Source: Veillonella parvula
Lineage (GTDB): Bacteria; Bacillota; Negativicutes; Veillonellales; Veillonellaceae
Length of the DNA stretch: 7,088 nucleotides
Assembly: GCA_947096075.1 (NCBI GenBank)
Contig: CAMUQE010000100.1
Coordinates: 1-7,088 of the forward strand
Direction of reading: 5' to 3'
Positions 6,652-7,088 of this stretch are shown one piece after another (within the stretch, counting starts at the first letter, position 1; every line of letters starts with the position of its first letter). A program made the translations under genes and the position numbers. The notes below the pieces were generated by a model, which saw only the letters and a list, made by a program, of their open reading frames with translations, made no database searches and was not told the DNA's origin.

Positions 6652-6969
6652 TTAACTCCGTTCTACTTCATTAAAGAAACAGCTTGTACGCCCGGTATGA
6701 CAGGCAGGACCTTCAGGCTTAACTTGAATGAGCAAGGTGTCGCCATCACAATCGAGGGCCATACTCACCACATGCTGCACATTGCCGCTGGTCCCACCCT
6801 TATGCCATAGTTCTTGACGAGATCGAGACCAAAACCACGTTTCTCTTGTTTCTAGTGTTTTGTGAAAGCTTTCTTCGTTCATCCACGCCACCATGAGAAC
6901 GTCCTTAGTCTCCGCATCTTGCACAACCGTCGGCAACAAACCATTTCCTTTTTCAAAATCCGGTTTCAT
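6652..6969 (-). CDS. hisI: Phosphoribosyl-AMP cyclohydrolase HisI
   Basis: Opens the adenine ring of PR-AMP to give ProFAR, the third step of histidine synthesis; a zinc- and magnesium-dependent cytoplasmic dimer in studied homologues. Seen in 105 aa: GLLPTVVQD (10-18), VLMVAWMNEES (24-34), the substrate region WFWSRSRQELWHKG (45-58) with GGTSGN (58-63), the metal motif DCDGD (73-77) and GPACHTGRTSCFF (87-99). Cys74, Cys90 and Cys97 have the spacing of the family's zinc ligands, and Asp73, Asp75 and Asp77 form the magnesium site. Complete and stand-alone, not fused to HisE. Start ATG 6969, with AAAGGA (6976-6981) 6 nt upstream, the same ribosome-site context as hisC. It is the first his gene in view; whether others precede it lies beyond the window. 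Confidence 0.96.
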   Translation of the reverse strand: MKPDFEKGNGLLPTVVQDAETKDVLMVAWMNEESFHKTLETRETWFWSRSRQELWHKGGTSGNVQHVVSMALDCDGDTLLIQVKPEGPACHTGRTSCFFNEVERS

Positions 6970-7020
6970 ATTCTATCCTTTATCAAAAGTAATCACCAAT
7001 CTGTTATCCTATGTCAGTTT

Positions 7021-7088
7021 GTGTATCTATCTCTACATCTGTATCTGTATTTATGTATGCATTTTATTCTATATCTATATATGTATCT
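7021..7088. repeat. Degenerate hexanucleotide repeat upstream of hisI, running off the window
   Basis: Read in sixes from 7021, the plus strand gives units such as GTGTAT, CTATCT, CTACAT, CTGTAT, CTGTAT, then after a less regular stretch CTATAT, CTATAT, ATGTAT; consensus about CTRTAT. On the minus strand (the direction of the his genes) this is an ATACAG/ATATAG tract. It is truncated by the window edge. No clear promoter for hisI was found in the remaining bases up to 6970. Confidence 0.6.

Noticed and set aside
6323..6969. hisI and hisE as a broken HisIE fusion
   Set aside because: Both products are full-length for stand-alone enzymes, each has its own start and ribosome site, and separate hisI and hisE genes are common, so this is not a split pseudogene.

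Overview
The window looks like chromosomal DNA from a diderm Firmicute of the Negativicutes, most likely Veillonella or a close relative. This is inferred from the mix of genes and moderate-to-low GC content, not from a database match. An AsmA/TamB-like envelope protein implies an outer membrane. The Shine-Dalgarno sites (AAGGAG, GGAGG, AAAGGA) and the short spaced genes are Firmicute-like, and a CstA-type pyruvate/peptide carrier would suit a lactate/pyruvate-using anaerobe. No mobile element, tRNA, rRNA or CRISPR array was seen.

Layout from left to right: (1) 75-1700, minus strand, a 541-aa membrane-anchored AsmA/TamB-like protein. Its ATG lies directly beside a TGCTATAAT box and has no Shine-Dalgarno, so it may be leaderless. 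(2) 1821-2129, plus strand, an unrecognised 102-aa protein, followed by a 68-nt imperfect hairpin that acts as a terminator between convergent genes. (3) 2273-4111, minus strand, a 612-aa CstA-family carrier with a strong TTGACA promoter and a ~100-nt leader that can fold in mutually exclusive ways around the ribosome binding site. (4) 4413-6969, minus strand, four histidine genes transcribed in the order hisI, hisE, hisC, hisH and closed by a perfect 13-bp terminator at 4294-4326. (5) 6970-7088, the non-coding upstream side of hisI, with a degenerate hexanucleotide repeat that runs off the window.

The four his genes cover steps 2 and 3 (HisE and HisI, hydrolysis of PR-ATP then PR-AMP), the glutaminase half of step 5 (HisH) and the transamination (HisC). 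HisG, HisA, HisF, HisB and HisD are not in the window and are presumably upstream or elsewhere. hisI and hisE are 2 nt apart and probably translationally coupled. hisC follows after a 125-nt spacer rich in palindromes and degenerate repeats, and hisH after a further 78 nt, so the distal genes may have some independent control.

No clearly novel multi-gene system is present. The best leads are non-coding: the cstA leader, the long hairpin at 2134-2201, the leaderless start, the repeats between hisE and hisC, and the hexamer tract at the right edge.
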